Below, piece after piece: positions 50,150 to 58,629 of a stretch of DNA of 64,000 bases. This stretch comes from Maricaulis sp039978735. GTDB lineage: Bacteria > Pseudomonadota > Alphaproteobacteria > Caulobacterales > Maricaulaceae. Position numbers and translations under genes: made by a program. The notes under the pieces were generated by a model that made no database searches, was not told the origin of the DNA, and was given only the letters and a program-made list of their open reading frames with translations. Within the stretch, counting starts at the first letter, position 1, and each line of letters opens with the position of its first letter. The stretch covers positions 1-64,000 of the forward strand of contig NZ_JBDWAS010000035.1 in NCBI RefSeq assembly GCF_039978735.1. Reading direction: 5' to 3'.

Positions 50150-52033
50150 ATGCAATCGGGTTTTCCAACTGCCAACCTCCCGCGGAGCGCCGACACGGCG
50201 GCCGCCGCCGACCGCCCCGGCGCGACCGGCCGCCCGTCCGGCGATGCAGCCCGCCGCCATGATGATGCTGACGCCCCCCGCGAGAGCGCTTTCTCCGACA
50301 TGGTCGAGACTGCACGCAGTACGGAAGAGACCCCGGTCCGCAAACCGGCAGGTCAGGCCATGACGGGCGAGCGCCCGCTTGCCTCCGACGCAGCCAATAC
50401 CGGCAATGCACCCGCCTCGGGTCAGCCCGCTCCGGCACCTGCCACCGGCGCTGCTGAAGATGTTGCGGACGCGGCCGCCACCGGCCAGAAACCGGTCCAG
50501 GGCAAGTCCGCCGAAACCGGCAAGCCAGCCACATCCCAACCGGCCGTGCAGCAAGCTGCCGCTCAGCCGGCAGCACAGACCGCACAAACAGCTTCGACGG
50601 GAACGGCCGGGTCAGCGCCCGCAGCAGCATCGTCTGGCAACGCGGCTGTGCCCGCATCAACAGCAGACGGTACCGCGCAAGCGCCGGACAGCGAGGCAGC
50701 CGCCGCCACCCGCGCCGCGCCCGCATCCGCATCCGCATCCGCGAACGCACAGAGCGGCGCAGCTGCAGAGCCCGCGGCCACAGCTCCGGCGCAGAATACC
50801 GGCCAGGCATCCATCCCAGCCGCTGCAGATCCTGCATCGAACAGCGCATCGGGATCGCGGGCCGGCGCCGGAGCGCCCGACCTTGTACCCGGGTCTGCCA
50901 AGCAGGCCTCCACCGCCAAGACTGCAGACACGGGCGCTGCCGGCAAGACCGGCAGCACGGCTTCACCGATGCCGTCCACACCGGATACACCCGGCTCCAC
51001 ACCAGGCAAGCCGGTCCAAACCGCCACGTTCGCCCAGCCGGGCGTCACGTCACCGGCTGCGTCAGAAAATGCAGCGACGTCATCAGGCCCAGCCAACGCC
51101 CAGGGCGCGACAGCCAATGCTCAGACTCAGGCCGCGACGGCCGGGTCCGGCACGGCCGCATCCGCAACGGCCAATGCGACGCCGCAAACCGGACAGGCAC
51201 CGGCTCCGCTGCGCGAAACATCGCACCGGCCGGCGATCCTCGAAACCGGCGGCAATTCAGCATCCGCCAAGTCGTCGAGCGGCAAGTCCGCAGCGCCGGC
51301 CGGCCAGCGCGTTTCGACCACGCCGGCAGGACAGGGATCCGTTCAGTCAAATGGCACAGTAGAGGGCAGTAATGTCGCCTCTACCGTGCAGCAACGCGAC
51401 ACGAACGCACCTGTTATGTCGCCGCTGATGCAGGCTCTTGCACAGCCTGCCGGAACCGCCGACCAGACCCCGGTCCAGCCGCTCGAGATCGACGCCGACG
51501 CCGCACAGTCCGATGCCGAAATCCAGTTGAGCCGGACCGGGGATGTCCGCGCATCCGCTGATCGTGCCGGCGCCAATCTGCCGCGCTTTGCACCGCACAC
51601 GGCCCAGCACCTGGCCGGACAGATCACGCGCCAGTTCAATAATGGCCAGCGGGTCTTCGATATCCGTCTCGACCCGGCCGAACTCGGGAAGGTGGATGTG
51701 CGGCTGGAACTGCGGGCGGACAATCGTGTCCACGCCGTTCTTTCTGCGGAACGTCCTGAAACGCTTGCGGAACTGCAACGCGCCGCCCGGGATCTGGAGC
51801 GCAGCCTCAACGAAGCTGGCCTGGAGCTGGCCGAGGACGGGCTGACATTCCAGATGCGTGACGAGGGCGGCGACACACCGGGTTCGCAGCGCGACTCCTC
51901 GGCGACCACCATGCCGATCTTTGCCGAAGGCGGCGGGAGCGGACTGACCGACGAGGCCACCGCGCCGATCGTCCAGCAATCGAAATACGGTTTCCTGCTG
52001 TCACGCCGGAGCGGCGTGGACATGCGGGTCTAA
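50150..52033 (+). CDS. fliK: Flagellar hook-length control protein
   Basis: Encodes 627 residues. About residues 20-430 are low-complexity, rich in Ala, Pro, Ser, Thr and Gln, which fits the flexible ruler region. The conserved C-terminal domain (about 475-585) contains HLAGQITRQFNNGQRVFDIRLDPAELGKVDVRLELRADNRVHAVLSAERPETLAELQRAARDLERSL, the Flg_hook domain that switches export specificity. The ATG at 50150 lies about 55 nt after a sigma-54 promoter. flgD follows by 13 nt. Confidence 0.9.
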   Translation: MQSGFPTANLPRSADTAAAADRPGATGRPSGDAARRHDDADAPRESAFSDMVETARSTEETPVRKPAGQAMTGERPLASDAANTGNAPASGQPAPAPATGAAEDVADAAATGQKPVQGKSAETGKPATSQPAVQQAAAQPAAQTAQTASTGTAGSAPAAASSGNAAVPASTADGTAQAPDSEAAAATRAAPASASASANAQSGAAAEPAATAPAQNTGQASIPAAADPASNSASGSRAGAGAPDLVPGSAKQASTAKTADTGAAGKTGSTASPMPSTPDTPGSTPGKPVQTATFAQPGVTSPAASENAATSSGPANAQGATANAQTQAATAGSGTAASATANATPQTGQAPAPLRETSHRPAILETGGNSASAKSSSGKSAAPAGQRVSTTPAGQGSVQSNGTVEGSNVASTVQQRDTNAPVMSPLMQALAQPAGTADQTPVQPLEIDADAAQSDAEIQLSRTGDVRASADRAGANLPRFAPHTAQHLAGQITRQFNNGQRVFDIRLDPAELGKVDVRLELRADNRVHAVLSAERPETLAELQRAARDLERSLNEAGLELAEDGLTFQMRDEGGDTPGSQRDSSATTMPIFAEGGGSGLTDEATAPIVQQSKYGFLLSRRSGVDMRV

Positions 52034-52046
52034 GGGAGACACGAGA

Positions 52047-52742
52047 ATGACCGAAGTCACGAGTGCGACCCAGGCAAGTCCGTCGCTTGTCAATTCACGC
52101 ACCGGCCTCGCCGACAACTTCGAGATGTTCCTAACCCTGCTTACTGAGCAGATGAAGAACCAGGACCCGCTGAATCCGCTGGACTCAACCCAGTTCGTGA
52201 ACCAGCTGGTCGATTTCTCGAGTGTGGAACAGCAGATCGCCCAGAACCAGAATCTGGAGAGCCTGCTTATCCTGCAATCCGCCGCCGCACAGGCGAACTC
52301 GGTCGGCTATATCGGCAGGGTTGCAATGGCCGACACACCGATGGCCTACATGGAAAACGGCAGCGCCAACTGGGAGTACATCCTGCCCGACGACGCGGAG
52401 TCCGTAACGCTGGTCGTCAAGCAGGGCGAACGTATCGTTGCCCGTTCGACCGGCGAGGTGACTGCCGGTACCCACGAATTCGAATGGGATGGCAAGGGCG
52501 AAAGCGGCGCCGACCTGGAAGAGGGTGTGTACACGCTGGACGTAATTGCCACGAATGCCGATGGCGAAAGCATCACCGCCGAAATCCGCGCATCGGGCCG
52601 GGTGACGGGCATCGACATGTCCGGCAGTGAAGTGATTGTCCAGATGGGCAATATCAGTGTCCCGCTTTCCTCCATCCTGGCCGTTCGCCAAGCCGGGTCG
52701 GGAGATATCGAGGACAACCCCTATCTGGAACCGACTGAATAG
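52047..52742 (+). CDS. flgD: Flagellar hook capping protein
   Basis: Encodes 231 residues. The conserved N-terminal cap motif is DNFEMFLTLLTEQMKNQDPLNPLDSTQFVNQLVDFSSVEQQI. The middle has the FlgD Ig-like/tudor region (MENGSANWEYILPDDAESVTLVV, GTHEFEWDGKGESGADLEEGVYTLDV). It scaffolds hook polymerisation. It is followed by flgE 96 nt later. Confidence 0.94.
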   Translation: MTEVTSATQASPSLVNSRTGLADNFEMFLTLLTEQMKNQDPLNPLDSTQFVNQLVDFSSVEQQIAQNQNLESLLILQSAAAQANSVGYIGRVAMADTPMAYMENGSANWEYILPDDAESVTLVVKQGERIVARSTGEVTAGTHEFEWDGKGESGADLEEGVYTLDVIATNADGESITAEIRASGRVTGIDMSGSEVIVQMGNISVPLSSILAVRQAGSGDIEDNPYLEPTE

Positions 52743-52838
52743 AGCAGGCCCGCCGGCCTGACGGGCCGCCAGAAGGCAGCCCCAACCAACGCAGCAGAAA
52801 GCTCCAAACAAGACCCAAGAACGCATGGAGCATGCACT

Positions 52839-54230
52839 ATGAGCATCAATTCCGCGCTTTTGGCCGGCGCTTCCGGCCTGATTGCCAATTCGAGCGCGCT
52901 CGCCGCGATTTCGGACAACATCTCCAACGTCAACACGATCGGCTACAAGCGCGCCAACTCCGTGTTCACGCCGCTTTATGACGGTGGTGGCAATGCCTCC
53001 AGCTCGCGCTACACGGCAGCCGGCGTGAACTCGGTCGCTCGCCTCGCGATCTCCGAGGGCGGCCTGCTGCAGCCCGGCACCACCAGCACCGATCTCGCGA
53101 TCGCTGGCCGCGGCTTCTTCGTCGTGCGCGAGAATCCGACCGCCAACTCGAACGATCCGGTCGCCTTCACCCGTTCCGGCCGCTTCCTGCCGGACGAGAA
53201 CGGCTATCTGAAGAATGATGCCGGCATGTACCTTGCCGGCTGGCCGGTTGCGTCCGACGGTACGGTTGCCGCCAACCCGTCCGACCTGAACAATCTGGAA
53301 ACGATCAACCTGTCGTCCATCGGCGGCGCGGCTGAAGCTTCCACGGCGATGTCCTTCAACGCCAACCTCTACCAGCGCCAGGCCGTTTCAGCCGACGAAG
53401 CGACCTACGACCCGACGATCACGGCCAACAATATGGCATCGGGCAATGTCACGCCGGACTTCCAGCGCTCCATTCCCTTCTATGACAGCGTCGGCGGCGT
53501 CCGCACCCTGACCATCTCGATGCTGAAAAGCTCGACCACGAATGAATGGCATGCCGAGGTGCACATGTCGCCTGCCAGCGATGTGACCACAGGCGCCGGC
53601 CTGGTCGATGGTCAATTGCTGACGGGCACAGTTGCCTTTGACGAGAACGGCCGTCTTGACGTCGCCAACACCACACTGCCGACCTCGCTCGACTTCCTGG
53701 CATCGAGCAACGTCGCGGCCCTCGGTGCCAACCAGTTCCAGTGGGCGGCATCGACCGGTATCGATGCCCAGTCCATCACCCTGGATTTTGGCGGCGCGAA
53801 CTCGGCCGGCGGCTTCACCCAGTATGACAGCCCGTCCAACCTGGGCTCGACCAATGTGAACGGCTCGGCATTCGGCAATTTCGCCAGTGTCGATGTGGAT
53901 GAGGACGGCTTCGTCTTCGCCAAGTTCACAAACGGTATCGTGCGCAAGATCTACCAGATTCCGGTCGCGACCTTCACGAACCCGGATGGACTGGAAGCAC
54001 AGTCCGGCGGCACATTTACCGTCACTCCCGAATCCGGCGCCTACACCCTCACGCGTCCGGGTCTGGGAACAGCCGGCAAAATCGCCTCCTCGACGCTGGA
54101 AAGCTCGAATGTCGATCTGGCGACCGAGTTCACCAGCCTGATCACGACACAGCGCGCCTACTCCGCCTCGTCGAAGATCATCACCACGGCTGACGAGATG
54201 CTCGATGAAGCGATCCGTATGAAGCGCTAA
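52839..54230 (+). CDS. flgE: Flagellar hook protein
   Basis: Encodes 463 residues. The N-terminal axial sequence SINSALLAGASGLIANSSALAAISDNISNVNTIGYKRANSVF and the C-terminal NVDLATEFTSLITTQRAYSASSKIITTADEMLDEAIRMKR are the paired hook coils. A variable middle forms the outer domains. It makes the hook filament measured by FliK and capped by FlgD. A terminator follows. Confidence 0.95.
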   Translation: MSINSALLAGASGLIANSSALAAISDNISNVNTIGYKRANSVFTPLYDGGGNASSSRYTAAGVNSVARLAISEGGLLQPGTTSTDLAIAGRGFFVVRENPTANSNDPVAFTRSGRFLPDENGYLKNDAGMYLAGWPVASDGTVAANPSDLNNLETINLSSIGGAAEASTAMSFNANLYQRQAVSADEATYDPTITANNMASGNVTPDFQRSIPFYDSVGGVRTLTISMLKSSTTNEWHAEVHMSPASDVTTGAGLVDGQLLTGTVAFDENGRLDVANTTLPTSLDFLASSNVAALGANQFQWAASTGIDAQSITLDFGGANSAGGFTQYDSPSNLGSTNVNGSAFGNFASVDVDEDGFVFAKFTNGIVRKIYQIPVATFTNPDGLEAQSGGTFTVTPESGAYTLTRPGLGTAGKIASSTLESSNVDLATEFTSLITTQRAYSASSKIITTADEMLDEAIRMKR

Positions 54231-54257
54231 GGGTGGCACTGATCCCTGAATGAGCGG

Positions 54258-54285
54258 AAGGGGGCGCCTCTGGTGCCCCCTTTTT
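54258..54285 (+). terminator. Rho-independent terminator after flgE
   Basis: Stem AAGGGGGC (54258-54265) / GCCCCC (54275-54280) followed by TTTTT. It ends the fliK-flgD-flgE unit before sciP. Confidence 0.88.
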
Positions 54286-54344
54286 CTTGCCGCCTGCGGG
54301 GCATGCCGCGGGCTCCCAATTCGACACAAATTCTATCGAGTGCC

Positions 54345-54359
54345 TTAAACACAAATTTA
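54345..54359 (+). promoter_or_regulatory. CtrA-like site upstream of sciP
   Basis: TTAAACACAAATTTA reads TTAA-N7-TTTA, one base from the CtrA consensus TTAA-N7-TTAA. It lies 73 nt before the sciP ATG. Caulobacter sciP is activated by CtrA, which supports the call, but the match is imperfect. Confidence 0.45.
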
Positions 54360-54432
54360 CCCAGCGGTTTAGGTGGATGTTAAAGGACGCTGTGTAGGGT
54401 GACCCTACAAACAAGAACAACGGGGGTCGGAC

Positions 54433-54702
54433 ATGCAGCCGCGCCTTAAAAAAGAAAATTATGTCATTGGACCGGATGGTAGCCCTCTCACCCTGGCGGA
54501 CCTGCCCAAGCCGAGCACCCAGCGTTGGGTCGTTCGTCGCAAGGCTGAAGTCGTCGCGGCAGTGAGAGGCGGCTTGCTTTCGCTCGAGGACGCATGTGCA
54601 CGCTATTCTCTGACAGTCGAGGAGTTCCTGGGCTGGCAGCGCTCAATCGACAAGCACGGACTGGCCGGGCTGCGAACCACGCGCCTGCAACAGTATCGCT
54701 AG
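54433..54702 (+). CDS. sciP: CtrA inhibitor SciP (DUF1153)
   Basis: Encodes 89 residues. It is a small basic HTH protein: LPKPSTQRWVVRRKAEVVAAVRGGLLSLEDACARYSLTVEEFLGWQRSIDKHGLAGLRTTRLQQYR, in consecutive blocks. This is the DUF1153 family. SciP of Caulobacter binds CtrA at its promoters and blocks recruitment of RNA polymerase, and its gene neighbours the hook genes there too. The ATG at 54433 follows GGGGGTCGG. Confidence 0.93.
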   Translation: MQPRLKKENYVIGPDGSPLTLADLPKPSTQRWVVRRKAEVVAAVRGGLLSLEDACARYSLTVEEFLGWQRSIDKHGLAGLRTTRLQQYR

Positions 54703-54826
54703 TTGTCCCCCCTTTAACTAGCGTTTCCGAACGGCGGCCCTTCCCCCCGGGTCGCCGTTCAACATGTCAATCGCACATCGTGTTTGTGTGCTCTGCCTGG
54801 TCTCGACGGGCGGAGTGCATTTCCTA

Positions 54827-54840
54827 TTAAGCGTCATTAA
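54827..54840 (+). promoter_or_regulatory. CtrA-like half-site pair upstream of fliF
   Basis: TTAAGCGTCATTAA contains two TTAA half-sites separated by six bases, where the consensus is seven. It lies about 50-90 nt upstream of fliF, an early flagellar gene known to be CtrA-activated in caulobacters. Regard as tentative. Confidence 0.4.
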
Positions 54841-54918
54841 ACCCTCGTTTACGAGACCGGTAGGAAAATTCTGCCCAGTGCTTCGCTGATGAAGCAGGGA
54901 CGCAAGGCAGGATTCTCC

Positions 54919-56535
54919 GTGAACGCTCTACTCGACCAGTTCAAGGCTTTTGGCGCCGGGCGCCTGACCGCCATCTTCGGTCTCGCCGTAGGTGTGGCCG
55001 CTGCGCTCGTCTATTTTTCCGGCGCTGTCGGCGGTGGCAGCCAGTCGCTCCTGTATTCGGGGCTCGACCCGGCGGAAGCGGCATCCACTAGCCAGCTGCT
55101 CGACCAGGCCAACATCGCCTATGAGATTCGCGAAGGTGGCACCGCCATCTATGTCGACACGGCTCAGGTTGATGAGGCCCGCGTGCGGGTCGCGTCCTCC
55201 GGCCCCCTGTCCGGCGCTTCGGTCGGCTACGAGATTTTCGATCGCCAGGACAATTTCGGCCAGACCAGCTTTGTCCAGAACCTGAACGCCAAGCGCGCCC
55301 TGGAAGGCGAGCTGGCACGCACGATCCAGTCCATGGCCTTTGTCGACAGCGCGCGGGTGCACCTGAACCTGCCCGAGCGCCGCCTGTTTGCCCGCGACCA
55401 GCAAGAGCCGACGGCCGCCGTTACGGTCTCCACCGGTCAGCGTCTGAACGCCGAACAGATCCGCGTGATTCGCAATATCGTCGCCTCTGGCGCCGGCCTC
55501 GAGCCCGGGCGGGTTGCCCTGGCCGACGATCGCGGACGCCAGCTGGCCGGCACGGTCGACGGAGAAAATGCCGGTGCGGTCTTCATGGACGAACGCCGCG
55601 GAGAAGTTGAAGCCGAACTGCGCCGCAACATCCTGGACATCGTCGAAGGTGTGGTCGGCTCCGGCGCGGCACGCGTCCAGGTGACGGCCGACCTGAACCG
55701 TCAGAGCGTAACGCAGAGCTCCGAGACGTACGATCCGGAAGGTTCTGTCCTGCTGTCGCGTGAGCGTTCCGAAGACGTCTCCAGCGATCGCGAAGGATCC
55801 GGCAACCGCGTCTCGGCCTCAGAAAACCTGCCCGACGGCGCCAATGGCGAGAGCGAAGGCGCCAGCAATGTCGCCAATCGCGAGACGTCCAGCGAAACCG
55901 TCAACTACGCCCTGTCCAGCACCACGCGGACCGAAGTTGTCGAAGCCGGTGCCATCGAACGCCTGTCTGTCGCCGTTGCCGTCGACGGTATCGTTGAAGT
56001 GCAGGAAGATGGCACCACGGTGTGGCGCGAACGCCCGCAGGCCCAGATCGAGCAGATCGAAGCCCTTGTTCGCTCGGCCATGGGTTTCAGCGATGATCGG
56101 GGCGATGCCCTGACGGTTCGCCAGATCGAATTCGCCCGGGCCGACCCGCTGCTGGGCACGCCCGCAAGCAGCCCGCTGTCCCTGTCGAAAGCCGACATCA
56201 TGCGTGTCGCGGAAATCATCGTCCTGTTCGTGACAGCCCTGCTGATCATCTTCCTGGTCGCGCGCCCCCTGGTCAAAGGCGCCAGCGGCGTCGCGATGCC
56301 GCAAGGCCTGGCCCTGGCTGCAGCCGGCGCTGACACCGGACCGGCCCCGATGGCCCTGCCAGCCCAGGGCGCGCGCCCGGCCGCTCTGCCTGCGAGCAAT
56401 AGCGGCGACTCGATCGATATTGAGAAGATCGACGGCCAGGTGAAAGCATCCTCGCTGAAGAAAGTTGCCAACATCGTTGAGTCCCATCCTGAGGAATCGA
56501 TCGCGATCCTCCGCTCCTGGCTGCATGAAGGGTGA
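54919..56535 (+). CDS. fliF: Flagellar MS-ring protein
   Basis: Encodes 538 residues from the GTG at 54919. Two membrane helices (about 9-30 and 435-460, IMRVAEIIVLFVTALLIIFLV) flank a large periplasmic part with the YscJ/FliF domain (SLLYSGLDPAEAASTSQLLDQANIAYEI). The C-terminal cytoplasmic tail binds FliG. The GTG was chosen because AAGGCAGGA lies 6-7 nt upstream and because it starts the family-typical NALLDQFKAFGAGRL. An ATG at 54889 in frame lacks a ribosome site but would add ten residues. Confidence 0.94.
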   Translation: MNALLDQFKAFGAGRLTAIFGLAVGVAAALVYFSGAVGGGSQSLLYSGLDPAEAASTSQLLDQANIAYEIREGGTAIYVDTAQVDEARVRVASSGPLSGASVGYEIFDRQDNFGQTSFVQNLNAKRALEGELARTIQSMAFVDSARVHLNLPERRLFARDQQEPTAAVTVSTGQRLNAEQIRVIRNIVASGAGLEPGRVALADDRGRQLAGTVDGENAGAVFMDERRGEVEAELRRNILDIVEGVVGSGAARVQVTADLNRQSVTQSSETYDPEGSVLLSRERSEDVSSDREGSGNRVSASENLPDGANGESEGASNVANRETSSETVNYALSSTTRTEVVEAGAIERLSVAVAVDGIVEVQEDGTTVWRERPQAQIEQIEALVRSAMGFSDDRGDALTVRQIEFARADPLLGTPASSPLSLSKADIMRVAEIIVLFVTALLIIFLVARPLVKGASGVAMPQGLALAAAGADTGPAPMALPAQGARPAALPASNSGDSIDIEKIDGQVKASSLKKVANIVESHPEESIAILRSWLHEG

Positions 56536-57566
56536 GCACGGCCATGTCTGAGAAGCGCGCCATAGAAGACCCCGCCAGACTCACCGGCCCGGAAAAGGCT
56601 GCCGTGATGCTTCTGGCGCTCGGCGACGAGGGCGAGTCGATCTGGCAGCACCTCGACGAAGAGGAAATCCGCGAGGTTTCCCAAGCGATGTCCAATCTGG
56701 GCACCGTCACGTCGAGCGCCGTGGAAAAGCTGATTGTCGATTTCGTCGGCCAGATGTCCTCCACCGGCTCGCTGATGGGCTCGTTCGAGGCGACCCAGCG
56801 GCTGCTGACCTCCTTCCTGCCCGGCGAAAAGGTCGAGGCGATCATGGAGGAGCTGCGTGGTCCGGCCGGCCGGACCATGTGGGACAAGCTGGGCAATGTG
56901 AACGAGGTGGTTCTGGCGAACTACCTGAAGAACGAATACCCGCAGACCGTCGCCGTCGTGCTGTCCAAGGTGAAGTCCGAGCACGCCTCGCGCGTTCTGG
57001 CCGCCCTGCCGGAAGACTTCGCTCTGGAAGTGGTGACCCGGATGCTGCGCATGGAGCCGGTACAGCGCGAGATTCTCGACCGGATCGAGGAAACGCTGCG
57101 CACCGAATTCATGTCCAACCTGGCGCGCACTTCCAAGCATGACAGCCACGAGATGATGGCGTCGATCTTCAACAATTTCGATCGTCAGACGGAAAACCGT
57201 TTCCTCGCCGCCCTCGAAGAGCGCAATCGCGAGAGCGCAGAGAAGATCCGCTCGCTGATGTTCGTCTTCGAAGACCTGTCCAAGCTGGACCCGGGCGGTA
57301 TCCAGACGCTGATGCGCGGCATCGACAAGGACCAGATGGGCCTGGCGCTGAAAGGCGCCTCCGACAGCCTGCGCGACCTGTTCTTCTCCAACATGTCCGA
57401 ACGCGCCGCGAAGATCATGCGCGAAGACATGGGGGCGATGGGTCCGGTGCGCCTGAAAGACGTGGACCAGGCACAACAGGCCATCGTCTCGGTGGCCAAG
57501 GACTTGGCGGCCAAGGGCGAGATCATGCTCGCCGATGGCGGCGCCGACGATGAACTGATCTACTAG
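56532..57566 (+). CDS. fliG: Flagellar motor switch protein FliG
   Basis: Encodes 344 residues. The N-terminal RLTGPEKAAVMLLALGDE and the conserved middle KNEYPQTVAVVLSKVKSEHASRVLAALPEDFALEVVTRMLRME are typical. The C-terminal torque helix region includes RNRESAEKIRSLMFVFEDLSKLDPGGIQTLMRGIDKDQMGLALKG. The GTG at 56532 overlaps the fliF stop (GTGA), giving tight coupling. An ATG at 56544 is an alternative start. Confidence 0.95.
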   Translation: MSTAMSEKRAIEDPARLTGPEKAAVMLLALGDEGESIWQHLDEEEIREVSQAMSNLGTVTSSAVEKLIVDFVGQMSSTGSLMGSFEATQRLLTSFLPGEKVEAIMEELRGPAGRTMWDKLGNVNEVVLANYLKNEYPQTVAVVLSKVKSEHASRVLAALPEDFALEVVTRMLRMEPVQREILDRIEETLRTEFMSNLARTSKHDSHEMMASIFNNFDRQTENRFLAALEERNRESAEKIRSLMFVFEDLSKLDPGGIQTLMRGIDKDQMGLALKGASDSLRDLFFSNMSERAAKIMREDMGAMGPVRLKDVDQAQQAIVSVAKDLAAKGEIMLADGGADDELIY

Positions 57567-57580
57567 GGAGCGGACGAACG

Positions 57581-58231
57581 ATGAATCCTGTCAAATTCGA
57601 CTTCGATACCGAGTTCGACCGCAATGGTGAAATCCTGCGCGAAGGGGAAAGCTACAAGCGCTTCTTCACGCAGGACGATGTCGACGCGGCCCGCATGTGG
57701 GGCGTCGAGGAAGGCCGCGAAATGGAGGAAGGCCGCTGCGCCGACGCGCTGCAGGCGATTGCCTCCCAGATGCAGCTGATCCTGTCTCGCCTGGCCCATG
57801 AATCGGAGGCCCTGCGCCACGAAGCCGCCGGCCTGGCTGTCGCTGCCGCCCGCAAGATCGCCGGCGAAGCCCTGTCGGCCTACCCGCTGGAGACCATCGA
57901 CAGCCTGGCACGCGAAACTGTCCAGGATCTGCGGTCCGAGCCACGCCTGTCCGTGCGTTGTGCGGCCGAACTCGTCGAGGACCTGTCGGACCGCCTCGAA
58001 GCGACCGCCCGCGACGCGGGTTTTGAAGGCGCGATCTCGGTGCGCGGCGACGCCGGCATGCGCGGCGCCGATGTCCGCATGGAGTGGGGTGCAGGTGCAG
58101 TCCAGCGCAGCGCCGAAGAGATCGAAGCGCGGCTCAATGATGTGGTGGCCCGCTGGCTCGCGGCCGGCCCCAGTGAAGATGACAGCACCGACGGCGTTTC
58201 CGGCCAACCGGCCGGCGCGTCTGCTGCTTGA
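57581..58231 (+). CDS. FliH-like flagellar export protein (FlbE type)
   Basis: Encodes 216 residues. Charged, coiled-coil-prone residues (about 28-85) lead into a FliH-like C-terminal region (VAAARKIAGEALSAYPLETIDSLARETVQDLRSEPRLSVRC). The position between fliG and fliN is that of flbE in Caulobacter and fliH in others. FliH regulates the export ATPase FliI, which is not in the window. Sequence similarity is weak, so the call rests largely on position and shape. Confidence 0.82.
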   Translation: MNPVKFDFDTEFDRNGEILREGESYKRFFTQDDVDAARMWGVEEGREMEEGRCADALQAIASQMQLILSRLAHESEALRHEAAGLAVAAARKIAGEALSAYPLETIDSLARETVQDLRSEPRLSVRCAAELVEDLSDRLEATARDAGFEGAISVRGDAGMRGADVRMEWGAGAVQRSAEEIEARLNDVVARWLAAGPSEDDSTDGVSGQPAGASAA

Positions 58232-58242
58232 AGGAGGCCAGA

Positions 58243-58605
58243 ATGGCTGACGAAAACAATTTCGACCTGCCCGATCTGGGCGCTGACGCGCAGCAGGTAC
58301 CGGCGCCGGCGCCCACGCCGAAGGCCGACCAGATGCTGGAAGACGATGCGAAAAACGCCGCCGATCTGGCGCCGGTTTTCGATGTCCCGGTCAACATCTC
58401 GGCCGTGCTGGGCAAGGCCCATATCGACGTGAACTCGCTTCTGAAGCTCACTTCCGGATCGGTGGTCGAGCTGGACCGCAAGATCGGCGAAGCGATCGAC
58501 ATCTACGTCAACAACCGGCTAGTGGCCCGCGGCGAAGTCGTCGTGGTCGATGACCGGCTGGGCGTGACCATGACGGAAATCATCAAGGACGGGGACGCGG
58601 CCTAG
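58243..58605 (+). CDS. fliN: Flagellar motor switch protein FliN
   Basis: Encodes 120 residues. A disordered Pro/Ala-rich N-terminus (about 1-40) precedes the SpoA domain: VFDVPVNISAVLGKAHIDVNSLLKLTSGSVVELDRKIGEAIDIYVNNRLVARGEVVVVDDRLGVTMTEII. It forms the C-ring with FliG and FliM. The ATG at 58243 has AAGGAGG 5 nt upstream. It overlaps nothing and follows the FliH-like gene by 11 nt. Confidence 0.95.
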   Translation: MADENNFDLPDLGADAQQVPAPAPTPKADQMLEDDAKNAADLAPVFDVPVNISAVLGKAHIDVNSLLKLTSGSVVELDRKIGEAIDIYVNNRLVARGEVVVVDDRLGVTMTEIIKDGDAA

Positions 58606-58629
58606 GCCGCCTGAGGACGGAGTAACACC

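Noticed and set aside
52741..52838. Sigma-54 promoter between flgD and flgE
   Set aside because: GGCCGCCAGAAGGC has GG-N10-GC spacing but lacks the TTGC core, and flgE can be read from the fliK promoter.
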